64,000 nt of DNA from Hylemonella sp. GTDB taxonomy: Bacteria > Pseudomonadota > Gammaproteobacteria > Burkholderiales > Burkholderiaceae_C. Below the pieces are notes generated by a model that was not told the DNA's origin, searched no databases, and was given only the letters and a program-made list of their open reading frames with translations. The translations under genes were made by a program, and so were the position numbers. The stretch lies in assembly GCF_027532185.1 (NCBI RefSeq), contig NZ_JAPZSV010000002.1:1-64000 (forward strand), in the 5' to 3' direction. Shown here piece after piece: positions 23,857 to 32,123 of the stretch. The first letter of the stretch is position 1. The number at the start of each line of letters is the position of its first letter.

Positions 23857-23899
23857 CGCAATTTCTCTGGATCACTGAGGTGGGTTGCGTCGCCTCACC

Positions 23900-25057
23900 C
23901 TACAGTCGTGCCAGGCGTTCGAGCGCCGTCTTCAGCGTCTCATCCTTCTTGGCGAAGCAGAAACGCACGACCTTCTGATCAAAGCCGTTGCCGTAGAAGG
24001 CCGAGAGCGGGATGGCGGCCACGCCGATTTCGGTGGTGAGCCATTTGCAGAAGTCGGCTTCATTGAGGTCACTCACGGCCGAGATGTCCACGCACTGGAA
24101 GTAGGTGCCCTGGCCGGGCAGCATGCGGAACTTGGTTTTCTTCAAACCTTCGCGGAACAGGTCGCGCTTGCGCTGGTAGAAGGCGGGCAGGTCCAGGTAA
24201 GGCCGCGGGTCGGCCATGAAGTTGGCCAGGCCGTGCTGCACCGGGGTGTTGACGGTGAAGACGTTGAACTGGTGCACCTTGCGGAACTCGGCCGTCAGCG
24301 GCGCGGGCGCGGCGACGTAGCCCACCTTCCAGCCGGTGACGTGGTAGGTCTTGCCGAAGCTGCTGACGATGAAGCTGCGCGCGGCGAGCGCCGGAAACCG
24401 CGCGGCGCTTTCGTGCTGCTGGCCGTCGAACACCATGTGTTCGTAGACCTCGTCGGAAATCACGAGGATGTCCGTCGGGTCCAGCAGCGCCTGCAGCTGC
24501 AGCATTTCCTCTTTCGTCCAGACCATGCCGCTGGGGTTGTGTGGGCTGTTGATGAGGATGGCGCGGGTCTTGGGTGTGATGGCGGCAGCGATCTTCGAAA
24601 AATCAGGGCGGAAGGTGCCGGGTGTGAGCGGCACGCGCACGACCACGCCGCCGGCCAGCTCGATGTTGGGCACATAGCTGTCGTAGCAGGGCTCGAGCAC
24701 GATGACTTCGTCGCCCGGGTGCACGATGGCCAGGATGGCGGTGAGGATGGCCTGGGTGGCGCCGGCGGTGATGGTGATCTCGGTGTTGGCGTCGTAGCGG
24801 TGGCCGTAGATGGCCTCGACCTTCTTGGCGATGGCTTCGCGCAGCGCGGGCACGCCCGTCATGGGCGGGTACTGGTTGAGGCCACCCTTCATGGCGCCAG
24901 TCACCGCGTCCACCAGGCGCGGATCGCCCTCGAAGTCCGGGAAGCCCTGGCCCAGGTTGACGGCACCGCGTTCGGTGGCGAGGGCGGACATGACGGTGAA
25001 GATGGTGGTGCCGACCTTGGGCAGGCGGCTCTGGAGGGCAGGAGTGGTCGGATTCAT
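23900..25057 (-). CDS. PLP-dependent aminotransferase, YbdL-like (methionine/aromatic 2-oxo acids)
   Basis: A 385-residue fold-type I class-I aminotransferase. The substrate end has AVNLGQGFPDFEGDPRL, then AGATQAILTAILAIVHPGDEV and INSPHNPSG. The PLP lysine is in SSFGKTYHVTGWK and the carboxylate-binding arginine near VVRFCFAKK. It is closest to YbdL-type methionine aminotransferases and kynurenine/glutamine transaminase-like enzymes. It probably transaminates methionine or an aromatic amino acid, recycling 2-oxo-4-methylthiobutyrate. It is downstream of the CysB-like regulator on the same strand, separated by a dispersed repeat. That is consistent with, but does not prove, sulfur-linked control. 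Confidence 0.88.
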   Translation of the reverse strand: MNPTTPALQSRLPKVGTTIFTVMSALATERGAVNLGQGFPDFEGDPRLVDAVTGAMKGGLNQYPPMTGVPALREAIAKKVEAIYGHRYDANTEITITAGATQAILTAILAIVHPGDEVIVLEPCYDSYVPNIELAGGVVVRVPLTPGTFRPDFSKIAAAITPKTRAILINSPHNPSGMVWTKEEMLQLQALLDPTDILVISDEVYEHMVFDGQQHESAARFPALAARSFIVSSFGKTYHVTGWKVGYVAAPAPLTAEFRKVHQFNVFTVNTPVQHGLANFMADPRPYLDLPAFYQRKRDLFREGLKKTKFRMLPGQGTYFQCVDISAVSDLNEADFCKWLTTEIGVAAIPLSAFYGNGFDQKVVRFCFAKKDETLKTALERLARL

Positions 25058-25124
25058 GCGGAGAGGATACGCAAAGTTTGTAGGGTTCTACTAAGGCGCT
25101 GGGCGGGGCTTTTACCAGGGCTCC

Positions 25125-25211
25125 CGTGGAACCGGCTTCGCCGGGCCACTGGGAGCGTCCCCCCGCCACCGCAGGATGAGCGGGGGGAAGGCGCGCAGCG
25201 CCTCAGGGGGG
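25125..25211. repeat. Dispersed hairpin repeat, copy A
   Basis: It begins CGTGGAACCGGCTTCGCCGG (inner hairpin CCGGCTTCGCCGG) and ends in a C-run/G-run hairpin and CCTCAGGGGGG. The same block recurs at 62486-62562 and, inverted, at 51327-51411. All three copies are intergenic. Confidence 0.8.
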
Positions 25212-26165
25212 CTAGAGTTCATAGTCTGTGTGTTCGCCACGCATCACACGCGCCACCAGCTCACGCTGCAGGCGGTCACTCAGCAGCTCGGCGAATTCGT
25301 AGACGAAGTTGCGCAGGTAGGCGCCCTTCTTGAATGCCACGCGCGTGACGTTCTTGCCGAAGAGGTGGCCCAGGGGGCGCACCACCAGCTCCTCGGTGCC
25401 GGCCAGCACCGGCATATTGCGCACGGCCATCTCGGCCACCAGGCCCAGGCCCATGCCGAGCTTGACGTAGGTGGTGATCACGTCCGAGTCGATGGCTTCG
25501 AGCACGATGCGCGGCGCGAGCTTGCGCTGGGCAAAGGCCGTGTCGATGCGCGTGCGGCCTGTGAAGGTGGGGTGGTAGGTGATGAGGGGCTCGGCGGCCA
25601 GGTCCTCGAGGCTCAGGCGCTCCTTGCCGGCCAGGGGGTGGCTGGCAGGCAGCACCAGCACGTGCTGCCATTCGTAGCAGGGCAGGGTGACGAGTTCGTC
25701 GTAGTCTGCCAGCGATTCGGTGGCGATGCCGATCTCGGCCACCTCGTCGATGAGCATGCGCGCCACCTGGTCCGGGTTGCCCTGGTGCAGCGAGAGATTG
25801 ACCTTGGGCCAGGCTGCGCGCAGCTTGGCCACCGGCTCGGGCAGCACATAGCGCGCCTGGGTGTGGGTGGTGGCGATGGAGAGGGTGCCGCTGTCCTGCT
25901 TGCTGTACTGCTCGCCGATGCGCTTGAGGTTGCCGACCTCGCGCATGATGAGTTCGATGCTCTTGAGCACCTGCTGCCCGGGCTCGGTGATGCGCTTGAG
26001 GCGTTTGCCGTGGCGGGCGAAGATGTCGATGCCCAGCTCTTCCTCGAGTTCGATGATGGCTTTGGACACGCCGGGCTGCGAGGTGTGCAGGGCCTTGGCC
26101 GCCTCCGTGAGGTTCAGTCCCTGGCGGGCGGCCTCCTGGACGAAGCGGAACTGGTGCAAATTCAT
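25212..26165 (-). CDS. cysB: CysB/Cbl-type LysR-family transcriptional regulator
   Basis: A 317-residue regulator. An N-terminal winged helix (residues 1-60, MNLHQFRFVQEAARQGLNLT ... HTSQPGVSKAI) is followed by the two-lobed effector domain with the CysB hallmark TTHTQARYVLP (about 100-110), which binds sulfate, thiosulfate or O-acetylserine/N-acetylserine. I start at MNLHQFRF, as CysB starts MKLQQLRY. An upstream in-frame ATG at 26216 would add 17 atypical residues. It should control sulfate assimilation or sulfonate use. No cys genes are adjacent. A copy of the dispersed repeat abuts its stop codon. Confidence 0.9.
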   Translation of the reverse strand: MNLHQFRFVQEAARQGLNLTEAAKALHTSQPGVSKAIIELEEELGIDIFARHGKRLKRITEPGQQVLKSIELIMREVGNLKRIGEQYSKQDSGTLSIATTHTQARYVLPEPVAKLRAAWPKVNLSLHQGNPDQVARMLIDEVAEIGIATESLADYDELVTLPCYEWQHVLVLPASHPLAGKERLSLEDLAAEPLITYHPTFTGRTRIDTAFAQRKLAPRIVLEAIDSDVITTYVKLGMGLGLVAEMAVRNMPVLAGTEELVVRPLGHLFGKNVTRVAFKKGAYLRNFVYEFAELLSDRLQRELVARVMRGEHTDYEL

Positions 26166-26310
26166 GGCGAATTCCGGATAAAGAAGGCTTTTATTATGCC
26201 TCTTAGTGTCTATCAAGAGGCTCTTTCCTGCCTGGGACGTCGATCCTTGGCTGCCAATAGCCCTAGCTTCCAGTCAAGGTCTGGCCCTGCCTGGTTCAAG
26301 AGTTCCTGAG

Positions 26311-26330
26311 TTTTCAGAAAATACTGAAAA
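26311..26330. promoter_or_regulatory. Inverted repeat, probable operator of the GbsR-cydAB operon
   Basis: TTTTCAG-AAAATA-CTGAAAA is a perfect 7+7 palindrome ending 16 bp before the regulator ATG, with a third half-site (TTCAGAAA) just after. A weak -35/-10 pair (TTCAAG 26295-26300, AATACT 26320-26325) would overlap it, fitting autorepression. Confidence 0.6.
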
Positions 26331-26346
26331 TTCAGAAAGGACAGGC

Positions 26347-26937
26347 ATGAAGCTTCCACCCCTCACGCAGCGTTTCGTGCTGCATTTCGGTGAGATGGGC
26401 AGCCGCTGGGGCATCAACCGGACCGTCGGGCAGATCTATGCGCTGCTCTATGTGTCGGCCCAGCCGCTGAACGCGGACGAGATCGGGGAGGCGCTGGCCT
26501 TTTCCCGCTCCAATGTCAGCATGGGGCTCAAGGAGCTGCAATCCTGGAACCTGGTGCGCCTGATACACCGGCCCAACGACCGGCGCGAGTATTTCCAGGC
26601 GCCTGAAGACGTGTGGGCCATCTTCCGCACCCTGGCCAATGAACGGCGCAAGCGCGAGGTGGACCCCACGCTGTCGATGCTGCGCGAGGCGCTGATGGAG
26701 CAGCCGGGCACGGCCGAAGACATCCACGCGCAGGAACGCATGAAGCAGATGCACAGCTTCATCGAGCTCATGACCAACTGGCTCGACGATGTGCAGAAGA
26801 TGGACTCCGAGACCCTGGCCAGCCTGATGCAGATGGGGGCCAAGGTGCAGAAGCTGCTGGAGATGAAGGAACGCGTGAAGAACGTCTTCAGTCCGGCCAA
26901 GGCCCAGAAGGAGGAGAGCGACCATGGACAGTCTTGA
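26347..26937 (+). CDS. GbsR/MarR-family transcriptional regulator of the cytochrome bd operon
   Basis: A 196-residue cytosolic winged-helix regulator. ATG 26347 is chosen because AAAGGA lies 7-10 bases upstream and the family core begins PPLTQRFVLHFGEMGSRWG. The helix-turn-helix is LNADEIGEALAFSRSNVSMGLKELQ, followed by a wing (LIHRPNDRREYF) and a long C-terminal helical dimerisation tail with no obvious metal or heme ligands. Its 3' end overlaps cydA by 14 nt, so the three genes are coupled. It probably represses the bd oxidase through the palindrome at 26311-26330. The signal (oxygen, redox or NO) cannot be read. Confidence 0.88.
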   Translation: MKLPPLTQRFVLHFGEMGSRWGINRTVGQIYALLYVSAQPLNADEIGEALAFSRSNVSMGLKELQSWNLVRLIHRPNDRREYFQAPEDVWAIFRTLANERRKREVDPTLSMLREALMEQPGTAEDIHAQERMKQMHSFIELMTNWLDDVQKMDSETLASLMQMGAKVQKLLEMKERVKNVFSPAKAQKEESDHGQS

Positions 26938-28249
26938 CCCGGTGGTGCTGGCGCGCATCCAGTTCGCGGCCAACATCAGCTTCCACATCCTTTTTCCCAC
27001 CATCAGCATCGGCATGGGCTGGGTGCTGCTGTTCTTCAAGCTGCGTTTCAATGCCACGGGGCTGTCGCACTGGATGGACGCCTACCAGTTCTGGGTCAAG
27101 GTCTTTGCGCTGACCTTTGCGTTGGGCGTGGTCAGCGGCATCACCATGAGTTTCCAGTTCGGCACCAACTGGCCGGATTTTATGAACACCGTGGGCAATG
27201 TGGCCGGGCCGCTGCTGGCCTATGAGGTGCTGACGGCCTTCTTCCTCGAGGCGACGATGCTGGGCATCATGCTTTTCGGGCGTGGCCGGGTGAGCGAAAG
27301 GGTGCACACCCTGGCCACCTTCCTGGTCGCCGCGGGGACCACGGCCTCGGCCTTCTGGATCCTGGCGCTCAACTCGTGGATGCACACGCCGGCAGGCTTC
27401 GAGATGATCGACGGCAAGGCGCATGTGACCAGCTGGTTCGAGGTGATCTTCAACCCGTCCTTTCCCTACCGCATGACGCACATGCTGCTGGCCTCGGGCC
27501 TGACGGTGGCTTTTTTGCTGGCGGGCTTGAGTGCCTACCGCTGGCTCAAGGGCGACCGGGGTGCAACGGTGCAGGCCAGCCTGCGCACCGGCCTTTATGT
27601 TGCGGCGTTTCTGATACCGCTGCAGATCTGGGTGGGCGACATGCACGGCCTGAACACGCTCAAGCACCAGCCGGCCAAGCTGGCCGCCATGGAAGGCATC
27701 TGGGACACACAGAAGGGCGCACCCGCGGTACTGTTTGCCTTGCCGGACCAGGCGACGCAGAGCAACAAATACGAGCTGGCCATTCCCAAGCTGGCGTCGC
27801 TGTACCTGACGCACGACTGGGACGGCGAGGTCAAGGGCATCAAGGATTTCGGACCCGACCATCCGCCCGTGGCGCCGGTGTTCTGGGCCTTCCGCACCAT
27901 GGTGGGCGTGGGTCTGCTGATGTTGGTGGTGAGCTGGCTGGGCGTGTGGCAGGTGCGCAAGCGCGGCCTGCAGCCCTGGCTGGCGCGCGCGCTGGTGGGG
28001 ATGACGTTCTCGGGCTGGGTGGCGTTGCTGGCCGGCTGGTACGTGACCGAGATCGGCCGTCAGCCCTGGCTGGTGCAGGGCGTGCTCAAGACCGCGCAAG
28101 CTGCATCACAGGTACCGGCGCACAACATCGCCTTCACGCTGGGGATGTACCTGGTGCTCTACGCTGCGTTGCTGGCGGCCTATGTGAGCGTGGTGTTCTA
28201 TCTGGCGCGCAAGGCCGCCAAAACCGAGCTGGAGGTGAGCCATGCTTGA
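26924..28249 (+). CDS. cydA: Cytochrome bd-type (cyanide-insensitive) quinol oxidase subunit I
   Basis: The 441-residue catalytic subunit oxidises ubiquinol and reduces O2 to water in the inner membrane. It has nine hydrophobic segments. Heme ligands are visible: H21 in SFHILFP (E. coli H19), H186 in RMTHMLLAS, and a Met in the VGVGLLM helix. The C-terminal GWYVTEIGRQPW motif is present. The periplasmic Q-loop is short, and the length (441 versus 522 in E. coli CydA) places it in the CIO (cyanide-insensitive) subfamily. It overlaps the regulator gene by 14 nt and cydB by 8 nt. No CydX-like micropeptide follows cydB. Confidence 0.96.
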   Translation: MDSLDPVVLARIQFAANISFHILFPTISIGMGWVLLFFKLRFNATGLSHWMDAYQFWVKVFALTFALGVVSGITMSFQFGTNWPDFMNTVGNVAGPLLAYEVLTAFFLEATMLGIMLFGRGRVSERVHTLATFLVAAGTTASAFWILALNSWMHTPAGFEMIDGKAHVTSWFEVIFNPSFPYRMTHMLLASGLTVAFLLAGLSAYRWLKGDRGATVQASLRTGLYVAAFLIPLQIWVGDMHGLNTLKHQPAKLAAMEGIWDTQKGAPAVLFALPDQATQSNKYELAIPKLASLYLTHDWDGEVKGIKDFGPDHPPVAPVFWAFRTMVGVGLLMLVVSWLGVWQVRKRGLQPWLARALVGMTFSGWVALLAGWYVTEIGRQPWLVQGVLKTAQAASQVPAHNIAFTLGMYLVLYAALLAAYVSVVFYLARKAAKTELEVSHA

Positions 28250-29291
28250 TGCCATGAATGTGCTGACCCTGCCCGACCTGAGCCAGCCCGCGGGCTGGCT
28301 GCCCCTGGTGTTCGCGCTGGTGATGGCCCTGGCCATGCTGGCCTATGTGATCCTGGACGGCTACGACCTGGGCGTGGGTGTGCTGCTGCGCCGCGCCGAC
28401 GACGAGGCGCAGAAGGACATGATGATCGCGAGCATCGGCCCTTTCTGGGACGCCAACGAGACCTGGCTGGTGCTGGGTGTGGGCGTGCTGCTGGTGGCTT
28501 TTCCGCTGGCGCACGGCGTAATCCTGGGCGCCCTCTATCTGCCGGTGGCGCTGATGCTGGTGGCGCTGACGCTGCGCGGCGTGGCCTTTGACTTCCGCGT
28601 GAAGGCACGGGCCGAACACAAGCATCTGTGGGACCGGGCCTTCTATGTGGGCTCCACGCTGGCGTCCTGGTCGCAAGGTTTCATGCTGGGCAGCCTGGTG
28701 ACGGGTTTTGCCACCGACTGGGGCAGCCGGGCCTTTGCGGCGCTGATCGGCCTGTGCCTGATCGCGGCTTACGGCTTGCTGGGCGCCGGCTGGCTGATCA
28801 TGAAGACCGAGGGCGCGCTGCAGCGCAAGGCCGTGCGCTGGGCGCAGGGCAGCCTGTGGCTGACGGCGGCGGGCATTGCAGCGATTTCGCTCGCCACGCC
28901 CTGGGTCAGCGAACGCATCTTCGACAAGTGGTTCAGCTTTCCCAATGTGGTGCTGCTGCTGCCGATTCCGGCCGTGACCGTGGCCTTGTTTGTGGTGATC
29001 GCGCGCAGCCTCAAGCGCCTGCCCCTGCGCCTGGACCAGGGCAACCAGTACGGCGCGGCCGTGCCTTTCGCCTGCACAGTGGGCATTTTCCTGCTGGCGT
29101 TTTATGGCCTGGGCTACAGCCTCTATCCCTGGCTGGTCGTGGACAAGCTCACGATCTGGCAGGGCGCGAGTTCGCCCGAGGCGCTGCTGGTGATCTTCTA
29201 CGGCGTGGCGGTGGTGCTGCCGGTGATCATCGGCTACACGGTCTATGCTTACCGCGTGTTCTGGGGCAAGAGCACGGCACTGAAGTACTGA
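28242..29291 (+). CDS. cydB: Cytochrome bd-type quinol oxidase subunit II
   Basis: A 349-residue polytopic partner of CydA. The N-terminal helix contains YVILDGYDLGVGVLL, followed by SIGPFWDANETWLVLGVG, both hallmarks of the family. It ends in GYTVYAYRVFWGKS. It stabilises the di-heme active site in the membrane. The start overlaps cydA by 8 nt. The intergenic stretch after the stop holds a good sigma-70 promoter for the next gene, so transcription units probably separate here. The cydDC assembly exporter is not in the window. Confidence 0.95.
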   Translation: MLDAMNVLTLPDLSQPAGWLPLVFALVMALAMLAYVILDGYDLGVGVLLRRADDEAQKDMMIASIGPFWDANETWLVLGVGVLLVAFPLAHGVILGALYLPVALMLVALTLRGVAFDFRVKARAEHKHLWDRAFYVGSTLASWSQGFMLGSLVTGFATDWGSRAFAALIGLCLIAAYGLLGAGWLIMKTEGALQRKAVRWAQGSLWLTAAGIAAISLATPWVSERIFDKWFSFPNVVLLLPIPAVTVALFVVIARSLKRLPLRLDQGNQYGAAVPFACTVGIFLLAFYGLGYSLYPWLVVDKLTIWQGASSPEALLVIFYGVAVVLPVIIGYTVYAYRVFWGKSTALKY

Positions 29292-29309
29292 AGGGCGCGA
29301 CCGGTCTCG

Positions 29310-29338
29310 TCGACAATCCCATGCCGCCGGTTTATAAA
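29310..29338 (+). promoter_or_regulatory. Strong sigma-70 promoter ahead of the GFA-domain genes
   Basis: TCGACA (29310-29315) and TATAAA (29333-29338) match consensus at five of six positions each, with 17-bp spacing. The start of RNA is expected near 29345, about 23 bases before the ATG at 29368. The -10 lies within a CCGGTTTA/TAAAgCCGG inverted repeat. Confidence 0.7.
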
Positions 29339-29367
29339 GCCGGTTCAATTGTCTGAAAGGCTGGGCG

Positions 29368-29769
29368 ATGTACCAAGGTAGCTGCCTGTGTGGCGCGGTG
29401 AAGTATGAAATCGATGGCGAGCTCGGCGCCGCCGCCTATTGCCATTGCTCGCGCTGCCGCAAGGTCAACGGCTCGGTGTTCGCAGCCAACGCCACCGTGA
29501 AGGAAAGCGAGTTTCGCCTGCTGCAAGGGGGTGATGCGCTCAAGACCTACAGCACGGCGGCGGGCGTGCACCGGGTGTTTTGCGGGCAATGCGGCGCACC
29601 GGTCTACAGCAAGCGCGACAGCGGCCCGGGTTTCCTGCGCCTGCGTCTGGGCCTGCTGGACACGCCCTTGAAGCAGGGGCCGCAGCAGCACATCTTCGTG
29701 GGCTCGAAGGCGCCCTGGTACGAAATCCATGATGGACTGCCGCAGCACGCGGAGCGTGCACCGGTCTGA
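29368..29769 (+). CDS. GFA (CENP-V/glutathione-dependent formaldehyde-activating) domain protein
   Basis: A 133-residue zinc-binding protein with the mss4-like beta fold. Zinc ligands are in GSCLCGAVKYE (C6, C8), YCHCSRCRK and VFCGQCGAP. Despite the family name, most small members are not proven formaldehyde-activating enzymes, so I leave the reaction open. AAGG precedes the ATG. It is followed 14 bp later by a second member of the same fold with clearly different sequence, an old tandem pair and not a recent duplication. Confidence 0.88.
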   Translation: MYQGSCLCGAVKYEIDGELGAAAYCHCSRCRKVNGSVFAANATVKESEFRLLQGGDALKTYSTAAGVHRVFCGQCGAPVYSKRDSGPGFLRLRLGLLDTPLKQGPQQHIFVGSKAPWYEIHDGLPQHAERAPV

Positions 29770-29783
29770 AGGGCGTGAAGGCG

Positions 29784-30194
29784 ATGACCACCATGCTCAA
29801 GACCTACCGGGGCAGCTGCCATTGCGGCACCGTCCAGTTCGAGGCGGATCTGGACCTCACACAAAGCACCTACCGCTGCAACTGTTCGATCTGCCGGCGC
29901 ACGCGCTTCTGGCCAGCCGTGGCGCGTGAGGGCGGTTTTCGCCTGTTGGCCGGTGAAGGGGAGCTCACGAAGTACCTGTTCAACACACGCAAGAACGAGC
30001 ACTACTTCTGCCGGCACTGTGGCGTGCGCGCCTTCGGCATCGGCACCGAGACGCCGATCGGCAAGATGTATGGCGTGAACCTCGGTTGCATCGACGCACT
30101 TGATGAGGAGGCGCTGTCTCGTCTTCCCATCACCTACGTCGATGGCCGTGCGGACCGCTGGGACACTGCGCCGGCGTTCTGCAGTCACCTCTGA
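29784..30194 (+). CDS. Second GFA-domain protein
   Basis: A 136-residue paralog of the preceding gene, started at ATG 29784 (GTG 29775 and ATG 29793 are alternatives in the same frame). Cysteine sets are GSCHCGTVQFE, RCNCSICRR and YFCRHCGVRAF, as expected for the two zinc sites. Identity to the upstream GFA protein is low outside these motifs. The pair is probably co-transcribed from the promoter at 29310. The gene converges with the solute-binding protein gene, 40 bp away. Specific function is unknown. Confidence 0.88.
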   Translation: MTTMLKTYRGSCHCGTVQFEADLDLTQSTYRCNCSICRRTRFWPAVAREGGFRLLAGEGELTKYLFNTRKNEHYFCRHCGVRAFGIGTETPIGKMYGVNLGCIDALDEEALSRLPITYVDGRADRWDTAPAFCSHL

Positions 30195-30234
30195 GCCGGC
30201 CCAGGCACCGGGGCCTGTCTGCCCCCGACACCGG

Positions 30235-31347
30235 TTACTGCACGAAGCGGTTGCCGCGCGAGAGGATGGTGAGTTCCACCCAGCTGCTGCCGTGGCGCTG
30301 GCCCGGGCCAAAGTTCAGGCTGAAGCCCTTGAGGTCGACGCGGCCCAGGTTGCCCATGGCCTGCAGCAGGCTGGCGCGCGTGACCTGGGGGCCGGCCTTC
30401 TTGAGGGCCTCGACCAGCACCTTGGCACCGATGCAGGATTCCAGCGAGGTGTAGTTCAGGCGCGCCCCGTTGAGGGCATTGAGCGCCTCGGCACATTCCT
30501 TCATGAGCGGCAACGAGATCTGGTTGGCGCTGCGCGGCGAGGGCATGACCTGGGCCACGACGGTGCCACGCGCGAGGTTGCCCACGGATTCCACGAGCTC
30601 GTCCGGGTTGACGAAGGAGAGCGCAGCCACAGGAACGGTGGAGCCCTTGTCGTTGGCGATCTTGAGAAACTCGCCGACCACATTGAACTGGGTCGTGGCC
30701 AGCACGTAGTGCGGGCTGTCCTTGACGATGGCGTCGACCACCGAAGCGTCGACCGCAGCGCCCCCGCGCTTGACGGCCACGCCGCGCGGGCGCTCCATGC
30801 CCTGGTCGGCAAAGGTGCCGGCTACAGCCTCGTAGTTGCTGCGCCCCACCTCGTCGTCGTAGTAGACCACCACCGTCTTGTTGGCGCCGACCGAGCGCTT
30901 GGATTCGAGGATCTTGAGCGTCTCGTCCTTGTAGGAGGCGCGGATGGTGTAGACGTTGGGGTGATTGCGCAGGCTCATCGAACCACTGAAGGGCGCGAAG
31001 AAGAGCATCGTGTTCTGCGCCACCAGGGGCAGGGCGTCCACGCTGTTGGTGGCCGAGTTGTAGCCGAACAGGGCCACGGCGCCCTGGCTCACGAGCTGTT
31101 GCGAGTTTTCTGCAGCCCGCTGGCGGTTGTTCGCATTGTCCAGCGTCACGAGCTGGATCTTGCGCCCGCCCAGTTGGTTGCTGGCGTTGAACTTGTTGAA
31201 GATGGCCAAGGCACCGTCGCGCATGTCGCGGCCGATGTCGGCGTTGGAGCCGCTCAGCGGCACCGACTGGCCGATGACGATATCCTGGGACCAGGCGGAC
31301 TGCACGCCCAACAGGGTGCAGAGGACCGCTGCGAGAACTTTGCTCAT
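30235..31347 (-). CDS. Branched-chain amino-acid-type ABC transporter substrate-binding protein
   Basis: A 370-residue periplasmic binding protein of the LivJ/Peripla_BP_6 family. A signal peptide spans residues 1-20 (MSKVLAAVLCTLLGVQSAWS|QD). The mature start is DIVIGQSVPLSGSNADIGRD, with VTLDNANNRQRAAENSQQLV and the hinge region further on. An AAGGAG ribosome site precedes the ATG. No permease or ATPase genes are beside it, so it either serves a transporter encoded elsewhere or has become a receptor. Ligand unknown; amides, branched-chain amino acids and aromatic acids are common in this family. It has no lipobox, unlike the binding proteins at 5587 and 40455. Confidence 0.9.
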   Translation of the reverse strand: MSKVLAAVLCTLLGVQSAWSQDIVIGQSVPLSGSNADIGRDMRDGALAIFNKFNASNQLGGRKIQLVTLDNANNRQRAAENSQQLVSQGAVALFGYNSATNSVDALPLVAQNTMLFFAPFSGSMSLRNHPNVYTIRASYKDETLKILESKRSVGANKTVVVYYDDEVGRSNYEAVAGTFADQGMERPRGVAVKRGGAAVDASVVDAIVKDSPHYVLATTQFNVVGEFLKIANDKGSTVPVAALSFVNPDELVESVGNLARGTVVAQVMPSPRSANQISLPLMKECAEALNALNGARLNYTSLESCIGAKVLVEALKKAGPQVTRASLLQAMGNLGRVDLKGFSLNFGPGQRHGSSWVELTILSRGNRFVQ

Positions 31348-31478
31348 GTTGTCTCCTTCGTCGTTGGAACGCGGGATGTGGCGAACATCCTCTGACGGGA
31401 TGTCCTGGACACGAGTCCATTCTAGGGAGACGAACGCTGCGTCGACTTATGAAAAATCGACGTTTGGCTTATGGCTTC

Positions 31479-32123
31479 TCAGGCGCGCGGCCAGGGACGT
31501 TCGCGGTACCAGGCCTGCCGGGCCAGCCGCAGCATGGGGTGGTCTCCGGCCGTGTCCCCATAGGCGTGCAGCTCGGGCTGCGTTTCGCCGTACTGTTGTG
31601 CCAGCCAGGCCCGCAGGCGACGCACTTTCTCCTCGCCGTGGCAGTTGGGCGTGGCCATCTTGCCGCTGTAGCGGCCATCGATCACTTCCATCTCGGTGCA
31701 GAGCACCGCGTCGACACCCAGACCTGCACCGACCAGATGCATGTAGAGGCTGGTCGAGGCGCTGACGAGCACGCAGCGGTGCCCCTGCTTCTGGTGTGCG
31801 ACCAAGCGCTGCAGCGCCCAGGGCCGCCATTGCAGGGGCAGGTCTTGCTGCACATAGGCCCGTGCGCAGCGCGCCACCTCGTCGACAGGTCGGCCCGCCA
31901 GCGCGGCCTGCAGCAGCTTGGCCTTGGCGCGGTGGTTGCTGGTGAGGCGCAGCACAAAGGCGATCAGCCAGGGGCTGCAGGCGAAGAGCAGCCAGAGGTA
32001 GCCCGGCGTGCCGAGCAGGCGACGCAGAAAGGGGCCCAGGGTGTCGCGCCAGGTCAGGGTGCCGTCGAAGTCGAAAGCCGCGACCACCGGTGGCGCTGCG
32101 CCATCGTTCACGGTTTCGGACAT
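31479..32123 (-). CDS. HAD-IB family phosphatase
   Basis: A 214-residue haloacid-dehalogenase-type phosphatase. Motif I is DFDGT with D18 and D20, motif II VLVSAST, the lysine comes in the EEKVRRLRAW region, and motif III is GDTAGDHPML. A hydrophobic segment after motif I (TPGYLWLLFACSPWLIAF) suggests membrane association, as in phosphatases acting on lipid-linked phosphates. It is the last gene of a leftward operon and overlaps the GT39 gene by 16 nt. In that setting it could dephosphorylate the polyprenyl-phosphate-linked pentose phosphate made by the UbiA-like enzyme. A SerB-like or PgpC-like role is the alternative. Confidence 0.87.
   Translation of the reverse strand: MSETVNDGAAPPVVAAFDFDGTLTWRDTLGPFLRRLLGTPGYLWLLFACSPWLIAFVLRLTSNHRAKAKLLQAALAGRPVDEVARCARAYVQQDLPLQWRPWALQRLVAHQKQGHRCVLVSASTSLYMHLVGAGLGVDAVLCTEMEVIDGRYSGKMATPNCHGEEKVRRLRAWLAQQYGETQPELHAYGDTAGDHPMLRLARQAWYRERPWPRA

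Noticed and set aside
16558-23899. Prophage or integrative element boundaries for the accessory zone
   Set aside because: No integrase, att-like direct repeats, tRNA or phage genes are visible at the edges. Some genes inside (the ICMT-like one) have core-like composition.
29320-29355. CydX-like micropeptide after cydB
   Set aside because: The only short frame (12 codons, MPPVYKAGSIV) is not hydrophobic and overlaps a promoter. CIO-type oxidases often lack CydX.
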